From Owenia fusiformis (lineage: Eukaryota > Annelida > Polychaeta > Sabellida > Oweniidae): a stretch of DNA of 64,000 bases. Where the stretch lies: assembly GCA_903813345.2 (NCBI GenBank), contig CAIIXF020000005.1, positions 40,331,394 through 40,395,393 on the forward strand, given 5' to 3'. Under the pieces are notes generated by a model. It saw only the letters and a list, made by a program, of their open reading frames with translations, ran no database searches and had not been told where the DNA came from. This document shows, piece after piece, positions 39,501-48,652 of this stretch; the stretch's first letter is position 1; every line of letters begins with the position of its first letter. The translations under genes were made by a program, and so were the position numbers.

Positions 39501-42500
39501 TCAATACCTTCATATATTTCACTGAACCGCATTAGGCAAACATTGCACACACTTGCTGTAGCTGAAACATAGAGAAACGAATATGTTCATCATATCGATC
39601 ACCATATAGCACTGTTTTACAAGTGACGGCAAATCATTCTAAATGAGTAATTAAACAACAAGGCATTCAACATGACAAAATGCGAGTGGTTGAAGAATTG
39701 CTTGGATGCTGAATGCAACCATTGGATGCAAGTCACAAGAAGTCGTATGGTGAAAATATGGTATGACGACCAAACGAAATTGACTGAGTGTACAGTATGC
39801 ATAGAGACTGAAAACAACTTAACTACATATACCATATAAGATATGACATAATGCTAAAATTGGAATGAAATATTACATTAAATACAACCCTAATATAATA
39901 ATTTCTATATATACTATAATAGAATGGCTAATTATCACATAATGGTTAGGAAATTATCCGCATTTTAGACTTCCTTCTACAATTTAAATGCTGAATGACC
40001 ATTTCTCATTTTGACATCATGTTCTTAGATTCATTTCATGAATGCTAAATTTAATCTGATTACATGAATTAGATTCTTTGCTAATATACAGTATTTTTCA
40101 AAATTGATTATATATCTTCTATTAATAGGAGTACATTTCTAAAAATAAATAAACATGGTCAGTTTGGATGCAAAATCACCACAATATACTGATTACAACA
40201 CAGAATCTACTATTGGACTATTCTATAATTAGAGCTAGAAATAATTGGCACTGTAATGAAACAATGGCAGAATTTCTGTTGTTATCGTACTTAATCTCGA
40301 AATCCAGCTCTAAATATCATCATCATCATACAAATAACAATAATTATGGCAATTTTCAAATTAGTTGGTATTTTGAGTTTTGTGGAATGAGTAAGTGCCT
40401 GGTGGTTATATATTCATGTTATAAGAGAGATTGGCGACTGAACCTACAGAGAACAGCACTACAGTACTGCAGTAAAGATCAAGAATAAGGGTAAGAGAAA
40501 ATAATAATATCATAAAATGATAATATTATGCATTTAAGATCTGTAATATGACTGGTATAATTAAAGGCTAATGACAGAGATTCTATCAGTTATGGTGCAA
40601 TATAACCCTTAGCACAGTCTAAATCTAAACTAATATAACAGGATAGAGCTCTCTTTTAAGAAGAAAAGTCATATAAATGCAATGGGTAATGAAATTTATG
40701 ACTAAAGAAATTTGGGTTTATTGTTTACACTGAAATGGAGAATTAGTATAATGAAATCTAAGGTCATATATTTGCCATATTTCATAAAATCAAGATCTTT
40801 GTTTCAATTCCCATATGAACAAACCAAAGAAAAAAAGATTTTCATTTTATGGTCTATGACATCAAATATAGCAGAATATTTACCAGCTCTTTGAAGAATC
40901 AATTGAATCATAAGTTATCATAATTTATTATAATTTATTTATTCATTATTTATTATAATTTATACAACCATTGAATTGAGAAACTCATTAAATATTTATA
41001 AAGCTTTTACAGCTCAAGAACTTCAAGAATGATTGGAATATGAACAATAATTTAAACACCTTAGCTTTTTAATAGTTGATTTATCAGCTGATACAGTTTA
41101 TGGGGGTTTGGTGGTACGATAGGATTTTATCCCTTGTGTTTTTGATTCAGTAATTAACACTTCGTGTAATTACATCATACATTTTCTGTATGTTTCTACA
41201 GATGTTTAAAGTGACAATATGCGTGGCTACAGCATGCCTGGTGCTATGGTGTGCAACTATTGCATCAGCCAAAACTTCGGGTGAAATAATAGATGAAGAG
41301 ATTACTAGTGAGGAAGGCCATACAATCAGCAAGAGGTAAAATCGTGGAGACATTGGTGTAGTGAAAATATTTCTTAAATCTCCAGCCAAATCTATAATAT
41401 GATATGTAAAGAGCAGGGAAGGGGGTTAAATACACTGTTCAATGTCCATTGATTTTTTAATAAAAAGTTGATACCATCTGAGGGTGAAACCAGGCCGTAG
41501 CCAGGGGGGTTTCGATGGGTTCAAAAATCATGCAGTTTTTCACCATTCTAAGCAACTTTTTAAGTGATTTAGGCCATTTTTGGACCAAAATTGTCAAAAG
41601 TGAACCCCCCTGGAATCTGACCCCCCTTGGCAAATCCTGGCTATGGGCCAATTCATGGCTTGGTTTCAAATTTTTTGGGGGATAAATTCAAGGTGGCCAT
41701 TCTGAACTTTGAGTCCAATTCATGGCTCTAATGCCTTGTCTGCTGGTTTCTAGGCATATGACTCAATGGTATAACATTGTTCACATTGTTACAGGTCATG
41801 CACCTGTTACCGTGGCTACACATGTGTACTTGGATGGAACACATGTACTTGTGAGGATAGCGCCAGTGAATGTAGGAAGATCAAACGTTACATGGCATTC
41901 TCCGGCTTTGGTGGTTAGTTAAAGCATTGGAACGACGATACAGAACTTATTCTCTCTGAAAACTTGAAACTCTCGATGTGACCAACAGAAGAAATTGATT
42001 GTGATTTTAATATAATACAACTGTTTGTCTTTAATCCATGGAATTAAAATTGATCTGTTTATACTTTAGAAGGTATTTGCTTTAGTTGCTGTATTATTAT
42101 CATCTACAATGTCCACTTAACTTTAAAGTTCATTCATCCTTGAATAAATGTTACGCTACAGAAAGATTGCATGATCTTAAGTTGTTGCCATGGTGACAGG
42201 TATTAACATAAAACATACTGTGTATGTTCAGTTATTGCAAATTGTTACAGCAAATGGTTAGAAAAAGTGTATAACAATTGTTTAAGATGCTGAATGCCAC
42301 TTAAAACTAGAGGCTCATCTGAAATCAAGCCCAAAATATAATTTCATAAAAGAGTTTTACATCTCAAAAGTAGATGACAGAGATTAAACCAAAATTCTCA
42401 ATTATCTTGTAACATGGCCTTGTATAAAATACAATTTTATATTGCAACCTACCTACTGCTGGGAAGGGAACAAACCTCTGTATCAACAGCTTAGCACCAG

Positions 42501-45500
42501 GACTCATTCCATTTGCCCTTTTGATTAGAGTACTCAGACCTACCTAAGTAGAACAAATAAGCACAATACATGTAGTTTAATTATATAGATAACTACAACC
42601 GTAGCTCAGAGATTTTGTTTAAGAAATCTTTTGAAAAGCTGATGTCTCTTATTCATTATAGTACAGGCATTAAGCCAATAGACCCAAGGAATAAAGTGAA
42701 TGGTGCTACATCATAGTTTTTTTAATAAGAGGCCTATTTGACATACTTACTGCAATACCCATTGCTGCAGACACTGCTCCTGTGTAGCCAATAACAAACC
42801 TAATTGTGGGAGTTTCCTACAATACAAGAGACACATCTTAAAACATGGCAAACTTGACTATGGGCACAGCTGACACACACATTATGACTTTAATTTAAGG
42901 ATTTAAAGGGTTCCGATTAGCATCCCGTATAAAAACAATATGGCGGCTCCAGGCGAATCAACTGGATCAGTCCATTTTTAAGAAATAAGGGGAGCTCTGT
43001 AAAATCCAGTTTATTGAAATTGTCTTTGAGATAAAGTAATCCGTTTATAATGATTTTGAAAACGTTATCCAAAGAGAGATTGCGTTCAAAGAATACATGT
43101 ACAACATCCAATATAAATCCTTGTATTAGAAACCGGTTTGTCTTGCTTTGTTTCATTTGTAGGATATTTCATATGCCAAGCTGTGTGCTATTACGTTATG
43201 GGGAAATTTAGATGCCAACTTTTCCTTATTGTACACAAATAGAAGATCCTGAAACTTCACCCATAAATGTGGAATTGATTTGTCAAAATAAAAATCACCC
43301 TTTTATAAATGTGTGACGATCTATAATATACTTATGCTATATAACAGTTAGAGGTGTTGACACAACGACCTCGAACCTGTGTATTATTCCGGGATCGGGC
43401 CTTTTATACTAAACGGTGAGCAACACAAGAAACGAGCGTTCGATTTGCTAAACGATATGCGTCACCCTTTAAGCCCTGAACTCGGTGCAATGCGGAATGG
43501 CCATTCATTGAAGGTGTTGCTTTTCAAAATTTGCACGAGATTCAGAGCATCGAGTGTTAAGTTTAGGAAGCAAGGCCTGAAAGGAATGGTCATTACACAA
43601 TGCATTGAGTTTTGGGCTTAAAAATTCTTTTCACACATTGCAAAATATTTTCTCCAAAATCATCTTAAAGATATGATCACCAAAAGAGCGTATTTTTAAT
43701 GAAACTTTTTGCAAGGGTCAAGCTGGCAAAGTTTCAATTTTACTTGTAGAGTCCAGTCATCACCTTGACAACCGTTTAACTAGCAACCTTGAGTTCATTA
43801 TTGGTTATATAGCGGAATGCAGTTACGTGAAATAGCGTGTTCTGATTGGCTGGAATTTGACACACCTTGCCAGCGATGTGTGAATGGTCTACTTTACCTT
43901 AGTGGCATTCCTATTGGCATAGTTGACACATGCATTGTGACTTTGATTAATCCACTGCCAGAATATCATTGTTGCAAATGTCTGATTAGGAAGTAACAAT
44001 CCTGTAACCTGAAGTGCACCAAATAATTCTGATTATTCCATAATAACATGTTTTCCCTGGGAAAATAACAGGGAATAAAAGTGTTATTTGAAAAATCCCG
44101 TATCAGATCCCGTATCAGCCAAAATCCCGTATCAGATCCCATATTGGATCCCATATCAGTAAAAATCCTGTATCAGATCCCGTATCAGAAATATTCCCGG
44201 TAATTTCTCTTGAGTTTTACGCTTTTCGTCTAGCACATCTCTACAGGAAGTAAAAATATCGTTTGGAAAATTGAAATTATTGAAATTATTATCATCTAGT
44301 TTACGTCTATTACTGTGACAAAGGTCTATTACTGTGACAAATATGTCTAGGTATGCAACAGAGGATGTTGATGACTTCATTAAAGGTCAAGAAAATATCA
44401 ATACTTCGAAGAAAACTAAAAGTGACATAAAAATCCTAGTAGATTTTTTACGGAGTGAGAGGAATTGTATAATTTTATGTCACAATCATTGGATGATGAC
44501 ATACAAAAATTGAAAAAAAAATATTATGAAATAAATAGGTTATTGATGGTCGTGATGGAATATGGATTTATTCCTTGAGAAAATATGATATTGGCCTCAG
44601 AAAATATCATATTGACACTCGGGCTATCACCCTCGGTCAATATGATATTTTCCTTGGCCAATATCATATTTTCCCTCGGAATAAAATCCATATTCCATTC
44701 CTCCCATTAAATAACCTCTATTTAGTCATTCTCAAAATGCAATCAGTTCAGTAGAATTACTCTGTTGCTACATAAACCAGTGAAAAATCCAACTAATAAA
44801 TCCAACTAACGTTATTTAATTTTTGGCAAAGAATCATGGAAGTATTTTGTCTATTTTAAAAAATTTAGCAAATAGTATGATAAAAAGATAATGTACTATT
44901 CTTGAAGTCCAAGTTTTATCATTGTGATAGCTGGGCCCTATTTGTCTTTATCCTTCCAAAGTGAACGCAAAAGGCAGATAAGAGGGGATCTGGCATACCA
45001 GAATGAAGTTTTCTATGTAATACTAGAATTAGCATTTTCTAGATGTGACACATACTTACCATTGGTGCCCCAAATGGAACAAACCCTGCAATGGAAAAAG
45101 TATAATGTTATCTTAATTCAATTACTATCACTCAAATGCATCATATACTGGTACATGTACTATTATTTTTATCATTGATTAAATTAATGGTCACTTTATT
45201 ACCAGCTCATTAACTGCCAGTTCATGAACACCAGAAACGAATAATATTAGGTGTTGGATTTAACCCCAAAATTAAAGAAATGTTAGTTGGTACATATATG
45301 CCCATCCTGCATGTTGTGTATAAATCAAAGTATATGGTATACTGCAAACGTTTAATATGGGTCCTATATTGTCAATCTCTTATCATTAGTCAAACATTAA
45401 ACATGAGCTGGGTTTATGGTGGAGGATGAATAATAAGGAGAAAGAGATAAAGAATATTACTCAGGCATATACAGTGTACCTGCCATTTTGGTTATTTAGA

Positions 45501-48500
45501 TAGAAATGTTGCATACCTGCCATTCTAAAAGGCATGAATATTTTCTCCCCAGTGTCTGGGTGCATCGTTGCCTGTATGAAGTAAGAAAATGTGAACTATT
45601 AAACTGAAGAATAAAGTTGTTATACAAAAATTTAAAAAAACAAGATTATCTTGATTTCGCTAAATTGTAAGGCATTGTTATATCATCACTATATTATCTA
45701 TTATAGGAGTACAGCAGCTGTACTATGTTTATTGTAAAGCATGATGAATTAGACTGTGATCTTCCTATCTGATACAAAGTACAATACACTGTGACCTGCA
45801 CCTTTTCACAACAACATACTACACTGTTATATAGCTACCCTGGCATTTGACTGTAAGTTGGGAAATCATTTTTAATCTTTGCCCTAAATGAAGAAATACC
45901 TGTTTGATTTTCTGCGCCTCCCATAGCTGTCTGTTTGTAACACCAGGAAGTACATTGCCTTGTTTGAAATCTTCTAACAGATTCAAACTGGCGTTCAGTC
46001 TCTCCTGAAGAAAACCATCAAAATATGCATACATTTTCTCTTGCGACATATATCTACAAGAAAAAATCTTGTAAGGACAGAAAAATCAAGGGCCAAAAAG
46101 TATCTTAGAAAGTTCACAAAGCAAAAAAGTTTTGCCCTCCCCAAGATAAGATAAGATAATACTTATTTTACGTCGGTTATGGTGTACAAAAAACATTAGC
46201 GCAAGCGCTATTCTCCGACTAGTGTATAATAAAATCTATGGTAAAAAGTGAAATGGTTATAGCAAAGTATTTGTTGACAAAGATTTTTAATTTGATTTTA
46301 CCCTTTCAAATATTTTGACTTTGCCTTTTTAAAAGAGAGCTTCATCTCCTTTATGTACTAGTTTCTGATTCTTAGGGTAAATAGGTAAATTATTACTTTT
46401 AAATTATGGTTGGTTTAATATTGTACTCACCTCTCCCACCAGTAGGGTTCGAGGATCTATCACATCTAAGAAGTGGCGCCATCTTCCATAGAATGTGCTC
46501 TGAAAATATGTTCAGAATATTTCATGATCAATCATATGCCTAATATATCCCAACCAGTTTCTGTACACTATTGAAAATTACCTTGTAACCAATTGAAAAT
46601 AAAGTACTTGACATTTTTGAGTTAGATCGATAAAATGAAAATTAATAGAAGAAAGGTCTCCAAAATACACGTACAACTGATATGACATGTGGTACAATCT
46701 CCAAAATACACATTGAACAACTGATTTGACATGTGGCACAATCTTCAAAATACACATTGTACAACTGATATGACATGTGGTACAATCTTCAAAATACACA
46801 TTGTACAACTGATCTGACATGCGGTACAACATTTTACAACTGATCTGATATGTGGTACAATCTTCAAAATACACATTAAACAACTGATTTGACATGTGGC
46901 ACAATCTTCAAAATACACATTGTAAAACTGATCTGACATGTGGTACAATCTTCAAAATACACATTGTAAAACTGATCTAAAATCTGGCACAATCTACAAA
47001 ATACACATTGTACAACTGATCTGACACGTGGTACAATCTTCAAGATACACATTGTACAACTGATCTGATATGTGGTACAATCTTCTAAATACACATTGTA
47101 CAACTGATCTGATATGTAGTACAATCTTCAAAATACACATTGTACAACTGATCTGACATGCGGTACAATCTTCAAAATACACATTGTACAAGTGATCTGA
47201 CATGCGATACAATCTTCAAAATACAGGTTGTACAACTGATCTGATATGCGGTACAATTTTCAAAATACACATTGTACAACTAATCTGATATGTGGTACAA
47301 CCTTCAAAATACACATTGTACAACTGATCTGACATGTGGCACAATCTTCAAAATACATATTGTACAAGTGATCTGACATGTGGCACAATCTTCAAAATAC
47401 ACATTGTACAACTGATCTGACATGTGGCACAATCTTCAAAATACACATTGTACAAGTGATCTGACATGTGGCACAATCTTCAAAATACACATTGTACAAG
47501 TGATCTGACATGTGGCACAATCTTCAAAATACACATTGTACAAGTGATCTGACATGTGGCACAATCTTCAAAATACACATTGTACAACTGATCTGACATG
47601 TGGCACAATCTTCAAAATACACATTGTACAACTGATCTGACATGTGGCACAATCTTCAAAATACACATTGTACAAGTGATCTGATATGTGGCACAATCTT
47701 CAAAATACACATTGTACAACTGATCTGACATGTGGCACAATCTTCAAAATACACATTGTACAAGTGATCTGACATGTGGCACAATCTTCAAAATACACAT
47801 TGTACAACTGATCTGACATGTGGCACAATCTTCAAAATACACATTGTACAACTGATCTGACATGTGGCACAATCTTCAAAATACACATTGTAAAACTAAT
47901 CTGAGATGTGGCACAATCTTCAAAATAGCCTACACATTGTAAAAGTGATATGACATGTGAATTGTGGAGCAATCTTCAAAATACACATTGCACAACCAAT
48001 CTAGCACCTTCACTTTGTTCAAGTACAATTAATTTATCTGCTATGCAATCTGACATTCTGTATCTTTTTATTTGTGTGTAATCTTTACAAAGAACGGACA
48101 TTGTTTCAATTTTCAAGAGACTTTCACTGAAAATGCTGTTACTCTACGGGCACTACTGGGCCAATCTCAGCATGATGACTGGGCAACTGTCACCACGCCC
48201 ACCTATAATTTGACTGCAAGTCTCTCACCAGGGAACTTGATACACAGACAGCCTTGGAAGAAGTTCGCAGCTCTTATCTACAGTTTGTATGTCAGGTTAT
48301 CATATGTTTTGTCATGTTATGTTTTTTTATTGACTTCTGTTTCAGTTATGGAGCTTTTTATACATGTACAAATTCATGTCCATACTGTGCGATTATACAC
48401 AGGATCTTGTAGCACGTTTATGATGACTGATATGGGGCTGCCTGATATGGGAGACTGATATGCCTATCATAGTGCTCATCTCATATCATAGTGCTACATG

Positions 48501-48652
48501 TCTCTGTGCGATTATAGAGATCTACATGTAAGTATGGGCTAACTGAAGATAGTTCATGTAGCGAAACAATACATTTCTAATTTACTCACTTGATCAAACC
48601 TTGATTTTCCTATTTCAAAGGGTGGGTAACCAGTCAAGGATGACTCTGACAT
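33531..48652 (-). CDS. SFXN5: sideroflexin-5, mitochondrial inner-membrane carrier
   Basis: Sideroflexins are multi-pass mitochondrial inner-membrane proteins. Relatives carry serine into mitochondria for one-carbon metabolism, and SFXN5 has been proposed as a citrate carrier. Twelve coding exons: 48652-48590, 46499-46431, 46004-45900, 45571-45517, 45085-45060, 44008-43898, 42816-42751, 42543-42453, 39561-39446, 39094-39009, 37936-37819 and 33608-33531. All junctions close in frame and give 327 aa (human SFXN5 is about 340). Diagnostic stretches are [77 protein letters not shown] (the family asparagine-rich motif), [30 protein letters not shown]-like [15 protein letters not shown], and the terminal FYNKGL. 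SFXN5-type rather than SFXN1/3-type: FYGRxRHFLD and VTNxQLWxAQKIKQ. Introns are unusually rich in tandem repeats and host a nested gene on the other strand. Confidence 0.95.
33940..34925. repeat. 46-bp minisatellite, main block, about 21 copies
   Basis: Unit of 46 bp containing tcacagaaatatatgtatct, gggtcaaggttatg and tatgtatcta (successive gttatgtatg words at 34321 and 34367). It lies in the last intron of SFXN5. The unit has no stop codon in any of the three plus-strand frames. Because 46 is not a multiple of three, every frame stays open and yields overlapping open frames up to 273 codons that encode a 46-residue periodic peptide. I regard these as a by-product of the repeat. Confidence 0.96.
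34926..35130. other. unique spacer between 46-bp repeat blocks
   Basis: Non-repetitive, less AT-rich spacer within the last SFXN5 intron. It contains a TGACGTCA palindrome at 35024-35031. No coding evidence. Confidence 0.4.
35131..35245. mobile_element. 115-bp fold-back (palindromic) element
   Basis: Near-perfect inverted repeat. The left arm runs agttatgtcc, then cattgaatatatgcc and ggtctgtc. The right arm runs gacagacc, ggcatatattcaatg, then ggacataact. The two arms meet around a GC-richer hinge (ctctcgcaagctcgggc). It would form a long hairpin as single-stranded DNA or RNA. No coding capacity, so it is best described as a MITE-like or fold-back element sitting between blocks of the 46-bp repeat. 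Confidence 0.8.
35250..35337. repeat. 46-bp minisatellite, two-copy block
   Basis: Two copies of the same 46-bp unit as the main block at 33.9-34.9 kb, isolated between two fold-back elements. They show that the array was once continuous or was seeded at several points and then split by insertions. Confidence 0.9.
35342..35492. mobile_element. 150-bp fold-back (palindromic) element
   Basis: Inverted repeat with outer arms gttatataatggttcattc and gaatgaaccattatataat, followed inward by tgtatatcgtg / cacgatataca and by tatactcgagtgag / ctcacgagagtata. The hinge is the CG-containing caagtgagcgtagcgaatga. It has the same architecture as the neighbouring element at 35131-35245 and as the one at 44.5 kb, but a different arm sequence. 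Non-coding. Confidence 0.82.
35696..36045. repeat. 46-bp minisatellite, third block, about 7.5 copies
   Basis: Same 46-bp unit as at 33.9-34.9 kb, with the variant tctagatcacag predominating in the first five copies. It is preceded by a local duplication of about 45 bp (35603-35690) in which ccatttatgacgtca and ttgattcta are repeated. Confidence 0.94.
36046..37818 (-). other. remainder of the last SFXN5 intron
   Basis: AT-rich intronic sequence without recognised coding signal. The 60-91-codon frames here have no similarity to known proteins. A short poly-A/TA run lies at 37467-37488. Confidence 0.45.
41202..41918 (+). CDS. secreted cysteine-rich prepropeptide, unrecognised family
   Basis: Two coding exons, 41202-41335 and 41795-41918, join in frame (AG|G completing an Arg codon) and give 85 aa. 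Residues 1-23 form a typical signal peptide (MFKVTIC, a hydrophobic core with LVLWC, ending in SA). Residues 24-43 are an acidic propeptide ([12 protein letters not shown]). A Lys-Arg pair at 44-45 is a canonical prohormone-convertase site. The mature part starts [10 protein letters not shown] and has six cysteines spaced C-x-C-x5-C-x6-C-x-C-x6-C. A second Lys-Arg follows, with a glycine-rich end (SGFGG). A splice-acceptor-like tttctacag directly precedes the ATG, suggesting a 5' UTR intron. The gene sits in the SFXN5 intron at 39562-42452, on the opposite strand. Possible roles (peptide hormone, antimicrobial or other secreted defence peptide) cannot be separated from sequence. I do not recognise the cysteine framework. 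Confidence rests on five independent features agreeing. Confidence 0.72.
41493..41649. mobile_element. small inverted-repeat element in the peptide-gene intron
   Basis: Imperfect terminal inverted repeats: ggccgtagccagggg at the left and cctggctatgggcc at the right. Inner G-run and C-run stretches (gggggg / cccccc) would pair when folded. It fills about a third of the single intron of the cysteine-rich peptide gene. Sequences starting with gtagccagggg are common interspersed repeats in aquatic invertebrates, from general memory rather than a search. The 70-codon frame on the minus strand across it is not a gene. Confidence 0.6.
43468..43884. repeat. interspersed repeat, fold-back head plus conserved tail (copy A)
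   Basis: The head (43468-43622) is bounded by inverted repeats, tttaagccctgaactc and gagttttgggcttaaa. The tail continues with attcttttcac, cattgcaaaa, aaagatatga and gagtccagt, and ends near ccttgcca / atgtgtgaa. The same head and tail recur in the same orientation at 63301-63610. Copy A has about 100 extra bases inside the tail near 43768. It lies in the SFXN5 intron at 42817-43897. The 80-codon plus-strand frame here is repeat-derived. Confidence 0.75.
44533..44724. mobile_element. 190-bp fold-back (palindromic) element
   Basis: Long inverted repeat in an SFXN5 intron. The left arm carries ggaatatggatttattcc, aaaatatgatattggcc and aaaatatcatattgac. The right arm carries gtcaatatgatatttt, ggccaatatcatatttt and ggaataaaatccatattcc. 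Arms meet at cactcgggctatcaccctcgg. Outer ends are aaatag/ctattt-like. The hinge again has a ctcgggc word, shared with the element at 35131-35245. No coding capacity. Confidence 0.85.
46645..47985. repeat. 44-bp minisatellite, about 30 copies
   Basis: Unit of 44 bp containing aatacacattgtacaactga, tctgacatgtggc and acaatcttcaa (acattg at 47401 and 47445 fix the period). It lies in the first coding intron of SFXN5 (46500-48589). Copies in 47.33-47.88 kb are almost identical. Copies towards both edges are more diverged. Minus-strand frames of 67-108 codons at 46578-47212 come from the repeat. Confidence 0.96.

Noticed and set aside
40168-40488. 106-codon plus-strand frame with His and Asn runs
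   Set aside because: Low-complexity, no domain, no splice signals; consistent with chance in AT-rich intron sequence.
43379-43621. 80-codon plus-strand frame
   Set aside because: It spans the head of the interspersed repeat found also at 63.3 kb, where the frame is not kept.
45894-46053. Extending SFXN5 exon 3 to the upstream ATG near 46049
   Set aside because: The acceptor ttcttcag before GAGAGACTG joins the previous exon in phase and matches the SFXN5 family spacing. The upstream extension adds unrelated residues.
46578-47212. Minus-strand frames rich in Cys, Ile and Tyr with periodic motifs
   Set aside because: Translations of the 44-bp minisatellite in SFXN5 intron 1.
48072-48458. 128-codon plus-strand frame starting MCVIFTKNG
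   Set aside because: Not recognised, no splice partners, directly adjacent to the 44-bp array within an SFXN5 intron. It could be an old retroelement scrap, but I cannot support that.
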